From Lysobacterales bacterium (lineage in GTDB: Bacteria; Pseudomonadota; Gammaproteobacteria; Xanthomonadales; Marinicellaceae): DNA of 5,811 nt. The stretch is from the NCBI GenBank assembly GCA_027083915.1, contig JALWML010000187.1:1-5811 (forward strand), in the 5' to 3' direction. Positions 5,612 through 5,811 of the stretch are shown here, in pieces. Both the position numbers and the translations under genes were made by a program. Position 1 is the first letter of the stretch, and the number at the start of each line of letters is the position of its first letter. The notes beneath the pieces were generated by a model that was not told the DNA's origin, did no database searches, and saw only the letters and a list, made by a program, of their open reading frames with translations.

Positions 5612-5811
5612 TTAATTCACTCCTTCTGATTTTATTAATTCCGCCTTTAAATTTGGCATTTGCCAAAACCATTGCATCCATTTCGCATACGAGACACCCT
5701 TTTGCTTTTTCATCGACCAAATATCAGCATCCAGCTTATGCTTGTCCCAAAAACGTCTTTTGCAATACTTGATTTTTCCTTGAAAAAGGATTGAATTATT
5801 TTGATTATATA
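5612..5811 (-). CDS. C-terminal end of an unrecognised protein (runs off the right edge)
   Basis: The frame is open from the window edge for 65 codons to TAA at 5614-5612. The visible part reads YNQNNSILFQGKIKYCKRRF, then WDKHKLDADIWSMKKQKG, VSYAKWMQWFWQMPNLKAEL and IKSEGVN. It is basic and rich in aromatic residues (five tryptophans), with no membrane segment, so it looks like a soluble or membrane-surface C-terminal tail. An open frame of this length in AT-rich DNA, with a natural amino-acid mix and the same orientation as all its neighbours, suggests a real gene. I do not recognise the family, and most of the protein lies outside the window. It ends 68 bp before the tRNA. Confidence 0.6.
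   Translation of the reverse strand, partial: YNQNNSILFQGKIKYCKRRFWDKHKLDADIWSMKKQKGVSYAKWMQWFWQMPNLKAELIKSEGVN

Noticed and set aside
5602..5630. Plus-strand TTGACA at 5602-5607 as a -35 box
   Set aside because: At normal spacing there is no acceptable -10 box, and no plus-strand gene lies downstream.

Overview
This is an ordinary, AT-rich stretch of a bacterial chromosome. It most likely comes from a gammaproteobacterium. The malate dehydrogenase is the roughly 326-residue form common in Xanthomonas-, Legionella- and Marinicella-like bacteria. The electron-transfer-flavoprotein:ubiquinone oxidoreductase (ETF-QO) is a canonical proteobacterial one, and the leftmost protein belongs to a tandem-amidohydrolase family found in Bacteroidetes and some marine gammaproteobacteria. 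The genus cannot be fixed from the sequence. Every supported gene lies on the minus strand, so transcription runs from right to left.

Right to left: (1) 5811-5612 is the C-terminal end of a tryptophan-rich protein I do not recognise. (2) 5543-5467 is a complete tRNA-Pro(GGG) with an encoded CCA end and a plausible promoter. (3) 5394-4414 is malate dehydrogenase (mdh), with a good Shine-Dalgarno, a 12-bp inverted repeat across its stop codon and a strong intrinsic terminator at about 4381-4352. (4) 4281-3301 is a secreted alpha/beta hydrolase with its own promoter, which contains two inverted repeats; the longer start at 4329 is probably wrong. (5) A 143-bp gap carries a TATAAT promoter and a possible operator. 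(6) 3157 to beyond position 1 is a tight three-gene operon: ETF-QO, an exported chalcone-isomerase-like protein (18 bp gap), and a large exported amidohydrolase-like protein (21 bp gap) that runs off the left edge.

Functionally the window holds central carbon metabolism (mdh in the TCA cycle; ETF-QO passing electrons from acyl-CoA and amino-acid dehydrogenases to the quinone pool) plus exported proteins of uncertain substrate. The most notable points are that the amidohydrolase has Asp-Ser-Asn where the metal-binding His-x-His is expected, that ETF-QO is coupled to two exported proteins, and that the hydrolase promoter is dense in symmetric sequences. I saw no mobile element, CRISPR array, phage gene or clear new defence or biosynthetic system.
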